This document shows, in pieces, positions 38,201 to 53,200 of a DNA stretch of 64,000 bases; position 1 is the first letter of the stretch, and each line of letters opens with the position of its first letter. Made by a program: the position numbers and the translations under genes. The stretch spans positions 1 to 64,000 of the forward strand of contig JBAIAA010000450.1 of NCBI GenBank assembly GCA_037893245.1, read 5' to 3'. The stretch is from Crossaster papposus (Eukaryota > Echinodermata > Asteroidea > Velatida > Solasteridae). The notes below the pieces were generated by a model, which was not told the origin of the DNA, ran no database searches, and saw nothing but the letters and a program-made list of their open reading frames with translations.

Positions 38201-41200
38201 TCAATTTAAAGCCAATTACATGTAATTCTGTAGTGAAACACATACATGTACGGTACAGAGGCCTATGACAAAAGTTTTGGTGTACAAACAAGTCTTTAGA
38301 TCCCTTAAAACAATTTTAAAAAAATTGTCAGGTTTCTGTTTTTGGGCGTTAGTTTCATCAGGAATTTGTGTGAGTTTCTTGGCTCGGATTTCTAGGTCTA
38401 ATTTATTTGGTCTGAGGGTAGGAGTTGCCCATGTAGGTACTGTTTCATCTTACCAATAGTTAAAATGGAAAAACAAATTTTGAGATGCGATATAATTTGC
38501 CTGTCGTTCTTGTCATCTGCGCTGTGCCAGTCATTTGTGCAGCTGGTGGTGTATTTGCCCAAGTAGATTAAATATCACAGAGTCATTGTTGGAAGGGAAT
38601 CAATTTTGGGTAATTGGGGATTTGAACAGCTCGCATGCTAGTATGTGTGTGCACAGTGGACCAGTTGTGGATACATTGTATTTTGTTGGTCGATCTATAG
38701 GGGCAAGATTCCCGTCATCATACGTGACTTTGTGAAAGGAAAACAGGAGGTTGGGGAGTGAGGGGGGTGGGGGGGGATAGATGTGCGGTGACGGCACGTG
38801 TGTGCGCAAGCGGCACACATACTGTACGTACACATTTGTAAATAAAGCCTGCTACTATAGGGGAATGTGGATATTTTGCGCACACACGGACCCACACAAT
38901 ATAAATGTCAAAGAATGATACAAAATACCAATGCACAGCACAAGCATTAAAAACAACAACTTATTAGGACCTAAGGTCTTTTCTCTAAATTTGCAATTTG
39001 GGTTGAACAAAAAAGTAAATGTGTAAATTTATCAGTTTTTCTTTGCATTCTGAAATGCAATTTCAAAGAATTTCTGTTTCCCCCCAACCCCCAGCCCCCG
39101 CACCCCCCCAACCCCCCTACCCCCCTCCCCCACTCCCCCACCCAACTTGGCACTACATTAGTACCTCTCTACCCTTCACACTGTATGATTTCCTTTGGTC
39201 TGGCTGTCTGACGGGACCATTTCCTTTATTGATCTTGCGCTGTTGCAAACAAATCTATATCAACTGTCAAAGTAGGTCGCTTGCAATCAAAGTGGGGGAA
39301 AGACCTGGTAAAGGACACCGAGTGTATTTTGATCAGTCGTAAGGAAGAGCAGCAGCCAGGAGAAGCAGCGTGGGACTCCTCTGTGTTGTTAACAAGCTCC
39401 TCAAGTACAGTTAGAGTTGGAAAAATTACCCTAATGTACGAGGTTATGATTCCATTTTAAATCCTGCCCTTGTTTTTACTAGTTTAAAGGGAGAAATTTG
39501 TTATGTCTTACATTTTCTCTAGTTAACATTGAAACGTTTTACATGAATGTCAACATTCGTACAAGGCTGGAACAATGTAAATAAAAAATGTATATGAACT
39601 GGTGTACAAATAATGAATGTTTGTGAATGCGATCGTAAGAATAATTTCACGAGGTGACATATACAAGTAGAATGAATGAAGCATTCTTTCTGTGACCGAA
39701 TGACATTTTTCTTTCCAGCGCACGAACGTGAAACATGCATTACAAACAACAGTACCGGTACATGTTTCATTAACCAGTTAGCGCCGGATGACGTATATAA
39801 ACGCAAAGTTTTTTGCCAAATTCAAAACAAATGACGCATAAACACGCCAAGTTCAAGTTCGGAAATGTCTGTCAGCAGCGAGCAAGACCGGAAATGCGTG
39901 GGTGTGCTTCCCGGCACTATCGGCCTGAACCCGCTTCGGATCGAGTTTCGTTAAAAATAATCCCGCCCCTCGGCTCGGTGATGTTAAAATAATCCCGGCG
40001 CGAACTGGTTAGTAAATCCTCGTCATCTGATTGATCAGAGTGCAACCGTGCAATAGAAGTCTAATACACCTTTGATCAGAACTTCTATTTTTGCGGCACA
40101 GCCGCGCCGTGCATTGGGACTAATACCGGTAATTCAATGCTGCACTCCACCAATCAGATGACAGGGATTTATTCAGGTGTTGTATGTATAAGGTATAGCA
40201 ATTAGTTTTCATTTAGTTTTCAGTTTTTATATGTAATCCATGAGAACAGAATCCATCAATATTCACCAGCACTGTCGACAGTTGGCAGATTCATTTCGGG
40301 TACAACTCGATGGACGCATTTTATGAATTTGAGTAAACTTGGGAGTGCTATACTGGGAGTATTTTATACCTAGCGAGTTGATAGGGTTTATGATTAACAC
40401 CTTGATTGAAGAGGGGTGCACGTCGGTACCCATCACATTCGCTGTTGCCATACATTGTATTGGTAGTACATGTACCGGTAATATATCCCTTCTGTCGAAG
40501 TCATTTGCCTTTCTCCAAATTTCCGGCTTGCTTCCTGCTTGATTAGCCCGCTGCATGTAGGCCAAATATGCTAGACAATGTAAATTGACTTTAATATTTC
40601 AGCGAATCAATAATGGCTCCCTCCTGCTCCTTAATGGACATCGGTTTATCCCATGGACACGAGTTACCATGCAGGCCTGTTGCTGTAGTGTTTGTTTGTT
40701 TGAGTCTGCTCCCTTGCCTAACCAAGGTTAATGCGCTAACCCAGGACAAGCCTCATACACGGGTGACTCAATTAGTGCCGCAGTTGTTCATTAGAAAACC
40801 CTAATGGTATTTCTTCCCCATCCCCCCCCCCCCCCTTTTTCTTTCTGAATGTCAGCTAATTGCGGAGCTGCCCCCACCTATTAGTTGTATGAATCTTCAA
40901 CACCTAATTGACCAATCAACAAATCTGACAGTTTCTGTCAAAGCCGGGGCGAGTATTTTTTCTGAAAAGTAAATATCGCGCCCATCCTGTGCACTTGTGG
41001 TTAGAATCTCAAGATGAGGCAGTGATAAAAATGACTTCAACATGTTCCTCAGTGTCTTATTCTTTTTTCTTAAGTACCGATAAGAGAATAAATATGTGGT
41101 TAGCTGATTTTGAGGATACACCATTAGTAATTGCTTGAATTATCAGGAATGGATGGATTTGGGGGGTTGTATTTTATAGTAAACTCGTTTAATGGATGCC

Positions 41201-44200
41201 GAGGAAAGCAAGAAAAACGGCGTTCGTTTTCAACTGGAGTCAGGCAGTGGTTCTTATTGTGCTTTTGTTCGCTATCAGCATTGGGGCGATCGTGTATTTT
41301 GTAAAATAAAATTCAATTTTTCGGAACAAATATAGGATATCTAGCGAAATTATTCAGCTGGATGCCTGCAATCATTATTTACTTTCAGATAAGATATATA
41401 AGATATTTCTTAATAATTCGGTATTACATATTTGTGATATTTGCAAATGGCGAACTTTTAAACCAGCTCATGGGCCTGACCGAGTTAATGATACTTTATG
41501 CATGTAAGGTATTTTATTATAATTTAGTAGTTTTAATTTTTGAGACTAACTTAATACACCAATACATATCCCTCAACCAGAAGTCTTGGCCTGTTTTCCA
41601 AACCCCAGCTTCGTCTCCATTGTTGGTTTAGTTCATACAATTTGGGAATGGTGATAGAGCCCGAGACTGAGACAAAACTGGGTTTGGAAAATAGGTTCCC
41701 ATCCTTATCACCAATGTGTGCCAATTTTTTTAAAATGTGTACCATGAGCCCTTGCATAAGACTGAATCCAGAGATCTTGCTTCTTCCTTTTTTAAACTAA
41801 AATCGATGACTTAAGCTTTAGTTAATCAGCTGCAGGTAATAAGCTCTCTCAATAAAACCATTGCTCATTAATCAGAGACTACTTCCTGTAATCAGGTGGC
41901 CTTTTTAGTACAGTGTCTTTGTGTATCCGACGGCTGTTTCATGTTCTGAGTGCACCATCCCTGTGCAACAAGTAGCCGTGTCACTTTGTGTGTTTTTATT
42001 CCTCCATGCTTTATGACACCAATCTCTGCCCCCCCCCCCCCCCCCCCCCCTCATTAGATGACAAATGACCAACCAACTCCATATTTATTCCCTTATCAAC
42101 AATTAAATCCCCATACACCAGCCTTCACAGTATGTACAATGTTTGTATGTAGATGATGTTAAAATCATCTCAAGTCAAATCATGCAAGTATTGTTCTTTT
42201 TTAAACAATCACAAAACAGTCGTAGACTGCTGTGTTTTTAAGACAAGTAAAGGAGCCAACTTGTGGATCAACCCTAAGCACTTTCTTCAGTCCACACCAC
42301 ACTGCCTTCAGTTAGTGATGGATCTTTGTATTTCAATCTGTCATTCTGTTTGTGTTGAAAAACCTGGCAAGCCTGCCAGTGTAATGGTGCAAACCCTTAT
42401 CTGTCTCTTAGTACATGTAGATGAATGGCCCAACCACAGGATGAGATTATAGGTGATTAGCTATGATCATGGCAATGTTGACTGGATTCTCTCTGCATTA
42501 GGAACTCACACAGGGGCAGGGATGTAGTCGAGTCCATCACAAGTCCCTGCAATTCCCTGTAAGTCCCTGCAAGTCCACCACAAGTCCTTCAGTTCCAATT
42601 TAAATCACAAGCTATTCAAATCAGCTTTGACAAAGGCATTCCTTTGTCATTGTTCAACCAGTTACTTGTGACTGCCTTTATGAAGGGACTTGTGACTGGC
42701 TTCACGAAAGGACTTGTGAAAGGACTTGCAGGGACTCGACTACAACCCTGCACAGGGGTACATCCATTCTTAAAAAGGATGATTTTCATTTTGGTCATTA
42801 CTAATCATTATTCATTAAAATAAAGGTATACACCATTTAGCAAAAATAACAACTAAACTACTGATTTATTATGAAATACCTTTAAACTTGACCGTAAATG
42901 AATAACAGTCTCAAGCAGCTGGTAAAATCACAGCATCTGGTGTGCTGTGGTTCTCAAAAAAAGTAGGATTTTGTTTATCAATTTCCAATGATTGCCAGCT
43001 GACAATCGTTGGAAATACCTGACTATTTTCAAACACTATCCCCCATTTATTAAATTTAGTTAGTCTACATTTTATTCGTAATACTGTTACACATCCGTTA
43101 ATGGATGTCAGCCAACTAGTCTGGTTCCCTAACCTGATAATTTTCTGACGTCTACAAATTTCCTTTTTTTGTTTGGACAAAATCAAGGATTCGTACTACA
43201 AAACAGCATTAATGCTCTTAGTCTTTCCATCATCTATGAACACAAAACTTGAAAAACAGGCCAGCGTCACAATATTTGCTATAATTATAAACCAACGAAC
43301 TCATCCATTATCGAAAATTACAGCAAAAGCAAATGGTGTACATGTAAAAATATACCTTTAATTGAATTTTTGTAAAGAGGTTGTTTAAGCTTTTTATGGT
43401 TAAAGGCAGTATTGTGTACATACTGTTTGTGTACGGTACATGTACGTCATTTGTTTTTGTGTAATGTTCAGAAATGTATGGATTTGAGGGGCTAGCATTT
43501 GTTTGCAGATATTTTTTGTTACACTGTCTTTTTTAAAGTGTTGTGGAACTTTATAGATGCTGGACAAAGAAAAACATGTTCATTTTTGTAGTCTGTTTCC
43601 CTGATCCTACTTCAGATGGTAATGTAAAAAAACGCTTTTAGTATTAAAAGAGTAGTGTAATAAAAGTTTAATATGAGGCAGTGAGTGATAGAAGGCCAAA
43701 CACATGGTTTATGGATTACAAGCAACGTGATCACGCAGTGTAGTGTGGCATTCTGGGAAAGGCCACTTATTAACCTGAGAGGCATTATTGCCTCTGCTTA
43801 TTCGATACAGATGTAGATGAGGTGCACACAATATTAATGTAATTAAGAAGCTATTCTTTTGGTAATGACTCATTATTGGGTCAACCAATGCTTAGTGGTA
43901 CCATAGAGCAAGGAAAAGTGATGATACAGTACTTGCATTGTACACATCTATGCATACACATCTACATGTATATGTCCCAAAATACAACTTAGAGATTTAG
44001 TGTTTTAGGGAAATGGACCAATTCAGTAGGCCACACTCTTTGCAAAATTCACTAATAACTGTGCATTATTTTAGCTATTCCTCCATGATTTTAGGGTTCA
44101 ACAAATTGTTGCTACCGGTATTTTGTCCAACCAAAAGGGGGGGGGGGGGGAGGGGGGGGGGGAGGGGGGGGGGGGGGGTGGACCAAAGTAAAAAAACAAA

Positions 44201-47200
44201 ATAAGTTCTGTATATAAGCATCTTGGCGTGTAGTTTAACCAGTTGTTTGTGTTTAACAATTTACATTATAACATGGAAAATGAATTTGTGGAGGGATTGC
44301 GCTACAATTTCTCCAAAGCCAAGTGCCCAATTTCATGGAGCTGCCAAGCACTACAAATTTGCTTAGCATGAAAATGTCCTTCTTTCTGTGCACTTTCTCT
44401 GTGCACTGTCGCCATGACGATGAAACAAAATCCAGTTCTTTTTCTCTATCGGAAGCTAAAAAACCTGGCTCTGCATCCAGCAAACCTTAATTGATTCTTC
44501 TTGAGATGGGAAAAGCCCTGTTGATCAAATGGCCCCAGGCCCCCTTCTCCGTGATCCCACATGAGGAGACCCAGTGTAGCTGTTATTCTGGTTGCGAGGA
44601 GGCCTGTGAAGTGGCTGCATCATATGTACAGTCACACATTTGTTGCCATTATAAATCCACTTGAGCCTTAAAGGTACATGTAGGACACACCATTGAATTT
44701 TTATAGTAAACATCGTTTAACTGACCTGTCAAAAGTTTTACAATCAAGGATGCCGAGAAAAAAAAAAAAGTCATTGTCGACGGAGTAGTCATTAGTACTA
44801 GTAGACATATATGAAAGTTTATAAAATATCTGAAACAAGTCTGAATTAATGGGATAATAAAACAAAAAGTCACCTTCTATAGCTTTTTTCCCCCTTCATT
44901 TTTGTTCAATATTTTCTGTGCCTTGACCTTTTTATTTTATCAGAACATCTCACAAATTGCAATGGAATACAAATCAGTATGAATTACAAGCTCCAAACAG
45001 TGGTATATTTGGTTTCAAACTGACCTGAACTTGCCCTTCGCTGTTCATGTAGTTATAAAGTCATTTGAAACCGTCCATTGTTTATCAAATAAACGTTTGG
45101 AAAGAACAAAAGATGTTATTCTTTCTGGATTAGTCACTATCGTCTGTTCTTCTCCCCCTCCTAACATTGGCCCAGAATTGTTAACCTCCTCAACGACCAC
45201 AGGCCAAGATGCACTGTCAAGTCTCTCAGCCCGCTATCTCCAGTTGCTAGGAATCTCCCAAGGATAATTTGCTTTTGATAGGCATCTCTGGTAATTTTCC
45301 TCTTATCATCCAGGGTAATATCATTTTGCAAATCACTGTGGGTTCCAGTAAGGCCAGGTCAGGTGTTGGTTGCCCTGAGGTCTTGTTAGTCGGTCACAAT
45401 CTTAGTTCTCAGGTGCGGCAAGACTGCAAGCACCCCCCCCCCATTTGGATGGATTTCTCCCTACTGACACTTATATTATAAGGAATTTGATTTTCAACAA
45501 AAAAGGAGCTTGCTACAGGTATTTGCTCTATGGATGGTGAGGAAAAAAAAGGTGGCAATTCGATACTTCCATGTTCCAGTTTCGTCCATTGTTTCCAAAT
45601 GTATAAAAGACATGAATCTGCAACTGAAAAACATTCCCAATTTTGTTAGGAAATACTTTCCATTGAAGTATAGCCTCAGGATACTACATTCTTTAAAGAA
45701 AACAAAATAAAGAAAAAATAAGCAATTGAAGAGCTGTACATTATGTATGTGCAATGTAATTGTATGTATTAAAAAGGTTTTCTATTATTTGGTGTTAATT
45801 AAAAAGAATTACTCATATTTTGTCCAGGTTACAAGATGAAATATTTATGTCTAGTAATTGTGTACCCTTTACATGTACACACCTGTATTTAGCCTCTCCA
45901 ATTGCCTTGTTTGATCCGATTACACCGTCCTTTTTTTAAAACACTGATTAACGACTTTAGTTAATTATGGTACCGGTAACTGCCAATATTTTCTTCAAAC
46001 CTTATTGCATTGGTTTTTGACCGAGCAACTTAATAAACCTAGAACGAGTCACATTTCATTGTGTACCTGACATCTGTGTGTATAAAGACTAATTAATCAG
46101 AGAGGGAGGCAAGAGATTTTAATGAAATTCTCATGACATTTACTTTGTACATTTAGATCTTGGACATGGGGGGGGGGGGGGGGGGGGGTATTCGGGTGTT
46201 TATTTATGGTATATGTACACGTAGCAAACTTTATTTATTTGTATAATCATCAGTACATGTATTGTACATTTACATGTAAATTTTGCTGTGGGAACCTTGT
46301 AGGGGGAAAAAGGTTAATATGTGATGCGGGTAGTACATGATGATTCCGATCTTGATCTAGAAAATGTACATGTGTGCAAGCTTTTTTAACTAGTTTGCGC
46401 TAGGATTATTTTGCCATTGACTGGGCTCAGGCATGGGGTTGTTTTGTAGGCCGGCCTTTGTGGGTATAGCACACCCTGATATTCCCGGCCTCTCTCGCTG
46501 CGAGCTGGTCACTGACAGATATTTCCGCCCTTGCTCATAACGTATTTATTCGTCATCTGTCCTCCGACCCGAACTGGTTAAGTTAACAAATACACTGGCA
46601 CGTAAAAAACAGAAGTCACTTTGCACTTTAACAGACTAAAAAATGTATTCCTTTGATTAGACAATTAGAACAATTAGTAATAACGTTAACGGTTGAGTTA
46701 ATAATTAGCTCCTTGTCTTTCATGGGTGTATAATTTGTAGCTGGTTCATTAGGTCACCGCAAGACTTGGAAACCCCATTACACATTATACATATGTGGAG
46801 GATGTAGAATGCATCTTTCATGCTGGGTCCTTGTTGCTCCAAAGCCACTTAAGTCAATTTCTCACAGCGTGCTCTTCCGCCGCATTTCCCCTAAAATGGA
46901 AGTCATATTTAGTACATGTTAAATGTACATCAATGGGTAAATGCTCTAATTCACATACAAATTGGCCTCAAGTGATTTTGGTAATTTGACCATTGTGTCA
47001 CTGGAAGTTTTGTATGGGAAGCCTTGTATCGGTGGCTGGGAGCGGGTAATTTAATTTTTGGTCTCTGCGAATTCACAGTGTGTGATGAAGGTGTATAGTT
47101 TTTCGTCTTTGTTAGTTCGCAATTTTTCTTCTTCAGATCCTGCCTGCTGTGATTTGGATTTGTGAAAGTTGATAAGGATAGATTTGTTGAGGTTCAAATG

Positions 47201-50200
47201 TGTGAGTGGAGTGACTTAATCTCTTGCAGCAAAGCTGTGGTGTTCTTTTAGGAGATTGCCCGGCGGGATTTCCAAAAATATCTGTGAAATCTTGCCCGGG
47301 CTGATCACACTGTTTGAAATGTGATTACGTGATACGAGCTGTATCAAGCAGGGACCAACTTATCAACTGCTGTGTCATTGACAACAGTCAGTTGATTATG
47401 GCATTCAGCTATCGGTATCACAGTTTGTAATCTTAACTCCGCAGATCGTTTTGCAAAATGCCAAACATTTTTATAAAAATATTTGATCATAAAGAGTCAA
47501 ACTTGTATCTTGATATGGTGTAACACGTTAGGTACCCTAGTACCATACATACATGTAGTTGTATGTGTACATGTTTTTGGTTTTTTTTCAGTGATAAAGG
47601 CCAGAAATGTTTAATGCAAAACAATTGCATTTGCTCAAATACAACTAAAGTGTTTGTAGGTAGTCCAGGCGCACGATTCTTTTCCAAGAAACTAAACGAT
47701 TCGAGGTGGGTTCAGGCCGATATCAGTGAGAAGCCCACCCGGCCTCGCTTGCTGCGAACCGGTTACTGACAGATATTTCCGGCCTTGCTTGTGACAGGTT
47801 TATCCATCATCCGTTTTGAATCTTGGGAAAAACTTACATACTATGTATGTCATCTGACGTGAACTGGTTAATGAGTTCTCACTGGCAGAAATCACGTGAT
47901 CTAGATGTTTGGTAATTTGGGTGAAGAAAACAAATACAGATAAATGAATGTGCACCTAATATGTAGACCCAATGAACATTTTCTTGCAAACCTCTTCATA
48001 ATTACCTGAACCTATACAATCTCAAGATCAATTGAGCTATTACATAATACATTTTTACACCTTTCTGATTGTACAAGTGTGTTTTGTCTTCCGATTAGGC
48101 CTAATCTGAAAGCTGAATTTGTAGTCTTTCCAGAGTGTGTAGCTTTTAAAAGCAATTTTCATAACTTTATGATTAAAAAGATGCGTTTCACTTGCACCAT
48201 TTCTGTTACGGACATATGTTGTATTTTCACTCGGAAGGCACACTGTCAACATTTAGTTTTTCTCTGAAGCTTCAGCCGTGCCTGATAAATTGTAATTGCA
48301 ATTTCTATTTCTAATCAAACCCACACATGGTACAGGCAAGAAAGCCAAGCGTCCCTGTCCGCGCTCCAGTAAGACCAGATGGGTTTGTTTAAACACTCGG
48401 CTCAGAAATTGTTTTGCCAATAAATACTGCCCTTCAATAATTTCCGCCTCAGAGTGAGGTCATCTCATTTCATAACTTTTTGTATTTTATTTTTTATTAC
48501 CCGCTCTGCACAAATAAGCTGGATGACTCGCAGTACACTCTCACGTACATGTACGATGCAATTTTACAATGTATGTCTCACGGGTTTCAAAAAATGAAAT
48601 TTAGTTTTCAAGTTTTTAGGTTTCTCTTATTACACAATACAATAAGGTTTCAGTCATCTTCTTACCTAATTTAAAATCCCCAACTCTGTACAAGGACTTT
48701 TTAAAATATATATTGTACATTAAACAAAATTGGTAAAAGACCGACGCATACACTACAGAGTTGTGCCATATATCCAAACTAAACGTTTTATACATGTACC
48801 TCGGCGTATACATTTACAGCTACCTGTACTACTGAATTTGCAGCCATTAATTCAGTGAAAATATAATTGCTCCCTAGTTACCTTGTCTGTAAAGGCATCA
48901 GTGAATTCATTATGGATTTTGGGATGTTGAAATGGGATATTGAAATGGCATGTGCCCACCTCGTGTGTAATTAAGCTTGTGTTACTAGTTTCTACGCAGT
49001 CGTGTGCATCTCCTGTTAACAGGGAGGTCGACAACCCCGTACTGCACTTCGTTTTAAACTAGTTAACTCATGTACAGGAGTATGAATCTAGACATCTCTA
49101 CCTAAGGATTTAATCATACATCTAGCATATGCATGGACGTGTATGTATGTGTATGTGGCTTAATAAAAGTACGATACACCATTTGCAGATATCAAAACAT
49201 TTTACTACTGAATTATTATAAAATATCTTATTTACTTTTGTATTTGAAAGTAATAATGATTGTAGACATTCAGCAAAAGAATTGCGCTAATTTTTCCGAA
49301 AAATAAAATTTTATAAAAAAACCCACAATTGCTAGACGGCGATCACGAAAAAAGAACCACTTCCTGACGCTAGTTGAAAACGAACGTCGTTTTTTTCTTG
49401 CTTTTCTCAGCATCTACATTGTATGATTGTAAAACTTCGGACAGGTCAGGTATTTACTATAAAATACAATCTCCCAAATGCACCCATTTATGATAATTCA
49501 AGTAATTACCAATGGTGTATCCTACCTTTAATTTAGTTAACTTTCCCAAGAACTCACTGCAGAGCTGCAGATGTTAAATTTGAATGTTACAAGTTTTGGG
49601 GATGAGCATTTATTTCTAAGGCTTGGTGTCATGGGATGATTTATCATTTGTGAAGTAAAATAAGGAGTTCACTGTCGACATATATATTAGTATAAAAAAA
49701 AAAAATTAGTCATATGAGGCATCATTTGATTATTTTAAGTCAAAATAATACCTCTTAATTTACATTATTTGGACTAATACATGTTGACAGTGTAATGTGT
49801 ACTGTGGTAGTACATGGACGTATAGTTTAAAGATGTCTGGCCTCCGATAATGGCTAAACATAATGGTTAAAACAAAAAGTTAAAAAGTTGACAAACTTCC
49901 AATGAGTTTCTTTTTTTCTTTCCTTTTGCAGTGTGCTCTGGAAATGGCAACGGAGTTTCTAGCACCACCATTTTGGAAAATGACGATTTGGTCTACCAGT
50001 TATTGAAAGAACGATTTGAAGGTAAAGTCATCTTGATATCTAGAAATGCAATCAGGAATATTTGGCCCCTTGCTTTTAGAACTCAGTCATGCAAACAGAA
50101 GAACTACCGGTACAGGCAGTCTAGACTGGCGTTCCAAAAAAAAGTACTACTAGTACTGTGCCACTCTGACACTCAAGACTTGAGATGGATTGTACCCGTA

Positions 50201-53200
50201 CCACAACGCTGGCTATGCATTGATGACCATTCCTTTTCTTACTTTCCTCTCTCTACTTTGCCAGGTTGCACATATGTGGACGGTAACCTGGAAGTGAAGT
50301 TACTGAAACAGACACACTATGACATGTCCTTTCTCAAGGACATACGGGAGGTGACGGGCTACGTCTTAATCGTCTACAACTACCCAGAGGTGATTTCCTT
50401 CCCCAACCTCCGTGTGATCCGCGGCACAGAGCTGTATGACAACAATCTGGCGCTGTACGTGGCCATCACGTACCACACTAGGCTACCGGAGGTTGGGCTC
50501 AGGCTCTTGCAGTTTCCCAAACTACACGGTGAGTACTAGGCTTGGAAACCTCCATTTGGAAACTGTACGGTGTGCTGTCTGGCTAAACTGCAGGTTACAG
50601 GCCAGAGGCCAATTTCATAAAGCCCACAAATTTGCTTAGCACAACAAAGTTGTGCTTAGTAAAAACAGGTTACCAGCCAAATCTCCATGATATTTTCATG
50701 CTAAGCAAGCAAAAACAAGCTGAGTACAAGTCACAAACAATAAACATCATCTGAACATTTGGTTAGTAATGACCTTTTTTTTTTTTCAAGGAAGAATGTT
50801 CATGCTAAGTACATTTTAGTGCAGCTCCATGCAATTGGGCTCTGGTATATCAGTCAGCGTCAAAGGTGTTTTATATCATTATAGGGCATGGCGGCATTAC
50901 GTTATCCGGAGAAAACATCTTTTCATTAGCACGTACTCTATGCTTTCTTTCGGTTGCTATGCGTCACCATTCAGCACTCGATCCAGACTCGAGAACCATT
51001 CAGTTTTATAAAAATGGGTCTGGAAACGAGATAAGGGGACTTGAGAAGTCCTGAATGGCTGCACTTACCTATTCCTACGCTCGACATGAATCAATTAGAA
51101 CTTGTACGACAGTCTGTTTTAATTCAGAAAATGGAATAAATTATGGCAAAATGTTTTCATTTTCACTCGTAGAGATCATAAAAGGCAATGTCAAATTTGA
51201 AGATAATCGGGACCTGTGTTACGTTCAAACTATCGACTGGACCGACTTGCGTGAGGATATTGTCCCCTTTTACTCAGGTCATGGCTTGTCCTGCACGGAG
51301 GGTAAGTTGGAAAGTTGAAGTTAATCGTATTAATAAGGACAGTCTGACAAATATTGTTAAGTTTGCGAGTTTTTAGTTTTTAATTTTGAATGAGATTTGA
51401 AGGTTTGCATGGTGAAAAGGCAATTAGACATTGTTTGCCGAAGCACTGTGTGGTAATTTTTATTTGTGAGTTTGTGTGGTTAAATTTCATTGCGAAAAAT
51501 ACATTTCTTTTCAACTTTTTTGTTTTTTTTCTCTCTAGCAATTACATTCATTTTTTAATTGACATGGACAGAAAAATAAAACATTGGGTTCGTGTTTAGT
51601 TACTGAATTATTACTTTGTACTCTGTAAAGTATTTGGCTGCCGGCCAATTGTTTCTTGCATTGGGTAGGCTGGTACCCATCCCGCACAATAAGCGATGAT
51701 GTACACGTACAGACTGGGATCCGGTCTGTTGTACTCAAATCAAACACCTGTTTAGAGGGTTGCATATATGCCCAAACGATGATTAAAGCATACATCAATT
51801 TAGATATAAATCGTACAAGGAAAAAATTGAATTTGTTGAAGAGCTCGGGTAACTTTAACCCTTCAACTGCTGCTATCCATTTGCAAATGTTGTATTTCGG
51901 AAGATTATGAGTTGACTGGCATGTTCAACCTGGGGTAATACTTTATGTGGGAATGATGTAACAGGGTAAATTATGTTGTGAGTAGTAGTAACTTTACAAA
52001 GATACAATTATTTCTCAAACCACTTTTTTGTTTATTTTTTGTTTTACCCTCACAGAGGATAAATGTGCCTCAAATTGCTCCGGTGGATGTTGGGGCCCTG
52101 AACCTGATATGTGCCAAGTATGTAAGTAGAGACTGAGTTTGTTTGAGATGACATCTTCCGTGGCTGAAGGAAATTGTCTTTTTTTCTGTTATGCCAATCT
52201 GTTGTTTTGTACTGTTAGTATTTTATTTGCTACATATTCATTGTATTTTATACTTTTTACGTGGTTTAAGACGGGCTCATGGGCCTGGATACATTATTGT
52301 CTGAGCTGAAGACAAGGGTCATTTACAACATCCAGGTCCATCAGCCAGTTTTAAATACCGGCCAACCATCTACATTGTAATTTTCACATTCATATTAAAG
52401 GTCAAAACAAGTATCCATTTGTTTTACAAATTTGCTCCGATTTTGTTAAATTTTACCTGGTGTTTTGAGAAACACGCCCCACTGGCTATGTGCTTCACAC
52501 AATTCTACTAAAAATGTTCTTATATGGAGATTGACACGAGCATACCTACTGCTCGATGTTGAGTGACGTGGCTCAGTGTTAAAGGTGTTGTGACTATGAA
52601 ATAGACATCATTAGTACTGGTAATATCGCACACATGCTGTGTGGGCTTTCAACCAAAGAAAGATTTAAATGGACCAGACTTTACAGGTGTCAACATATTA
52701 ATGCAACAGTTAAAAAAAAGGTGTTTAAAACTAGTTGTTGTTTTATCGACTTTCACAAACACCCACATAACAATCACTTGAGTAAAAGAATAGGCTAAAC
52801 TGTCCTGTATATTTATAAATGATGTAATTAAATTGTGTGTTTGTTACTGCTTTTTTTCTTAAAAATTAACAAAAAATATTTTCTTTTTTCTTAAAAAAAA
52901 ATGTTCTTGCCAGTTACTCGTAAGAATTGCAGTGGGACCTGTGACTATCGGTGCAGGGGACCAACACAGGCTGACTGCTGCCACAGGAGCTGTGCTGGTG
53001 GCTGTACTGGACCGAGCAATAGCGAATGCTTGGTAAGAATAGTGGATTGGTTAGACTTCTTGACTTGGGAGGTAGTGGGTTAGAACCCGGAAAGGGAGAT
53101 TTGATATGTGGTAATGTTTGAGATTGTAGACCAAGTAACAAAGAGTTCGAACAAAAACTAATTTTTAATATTTAGTTATTCTGAATTTTCTTTGCAATTG

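Larger units (their letters stand above)
23284..49931 (+). other. EGFR intron 1 (26.6 kb)
   Basis: The intron is bounded by GTGAGT at 23284 and CTTTTGCAG at 49931 and joins phase 1 to phase 1. It contains no supported gene. Content is MITEs, poly-G/poly-C tracts, a tRNA-like element and a few complex, repeat-poor patches (about 27640-27930, 33340-33540, 40600-40930) that could be enhancers. Long first introns are typical of EGFR genes. Confidence 0.65.

Noticed and set aside
38465-38569. 34-codon frame with strong start context and hydrophobic centre in intron 1, as an alternative EGFR first exon
   Set aside because: No phase 1 donor of good quality ends it before its stop, and short hydrophobic frames are expected by chance in 26 kb.
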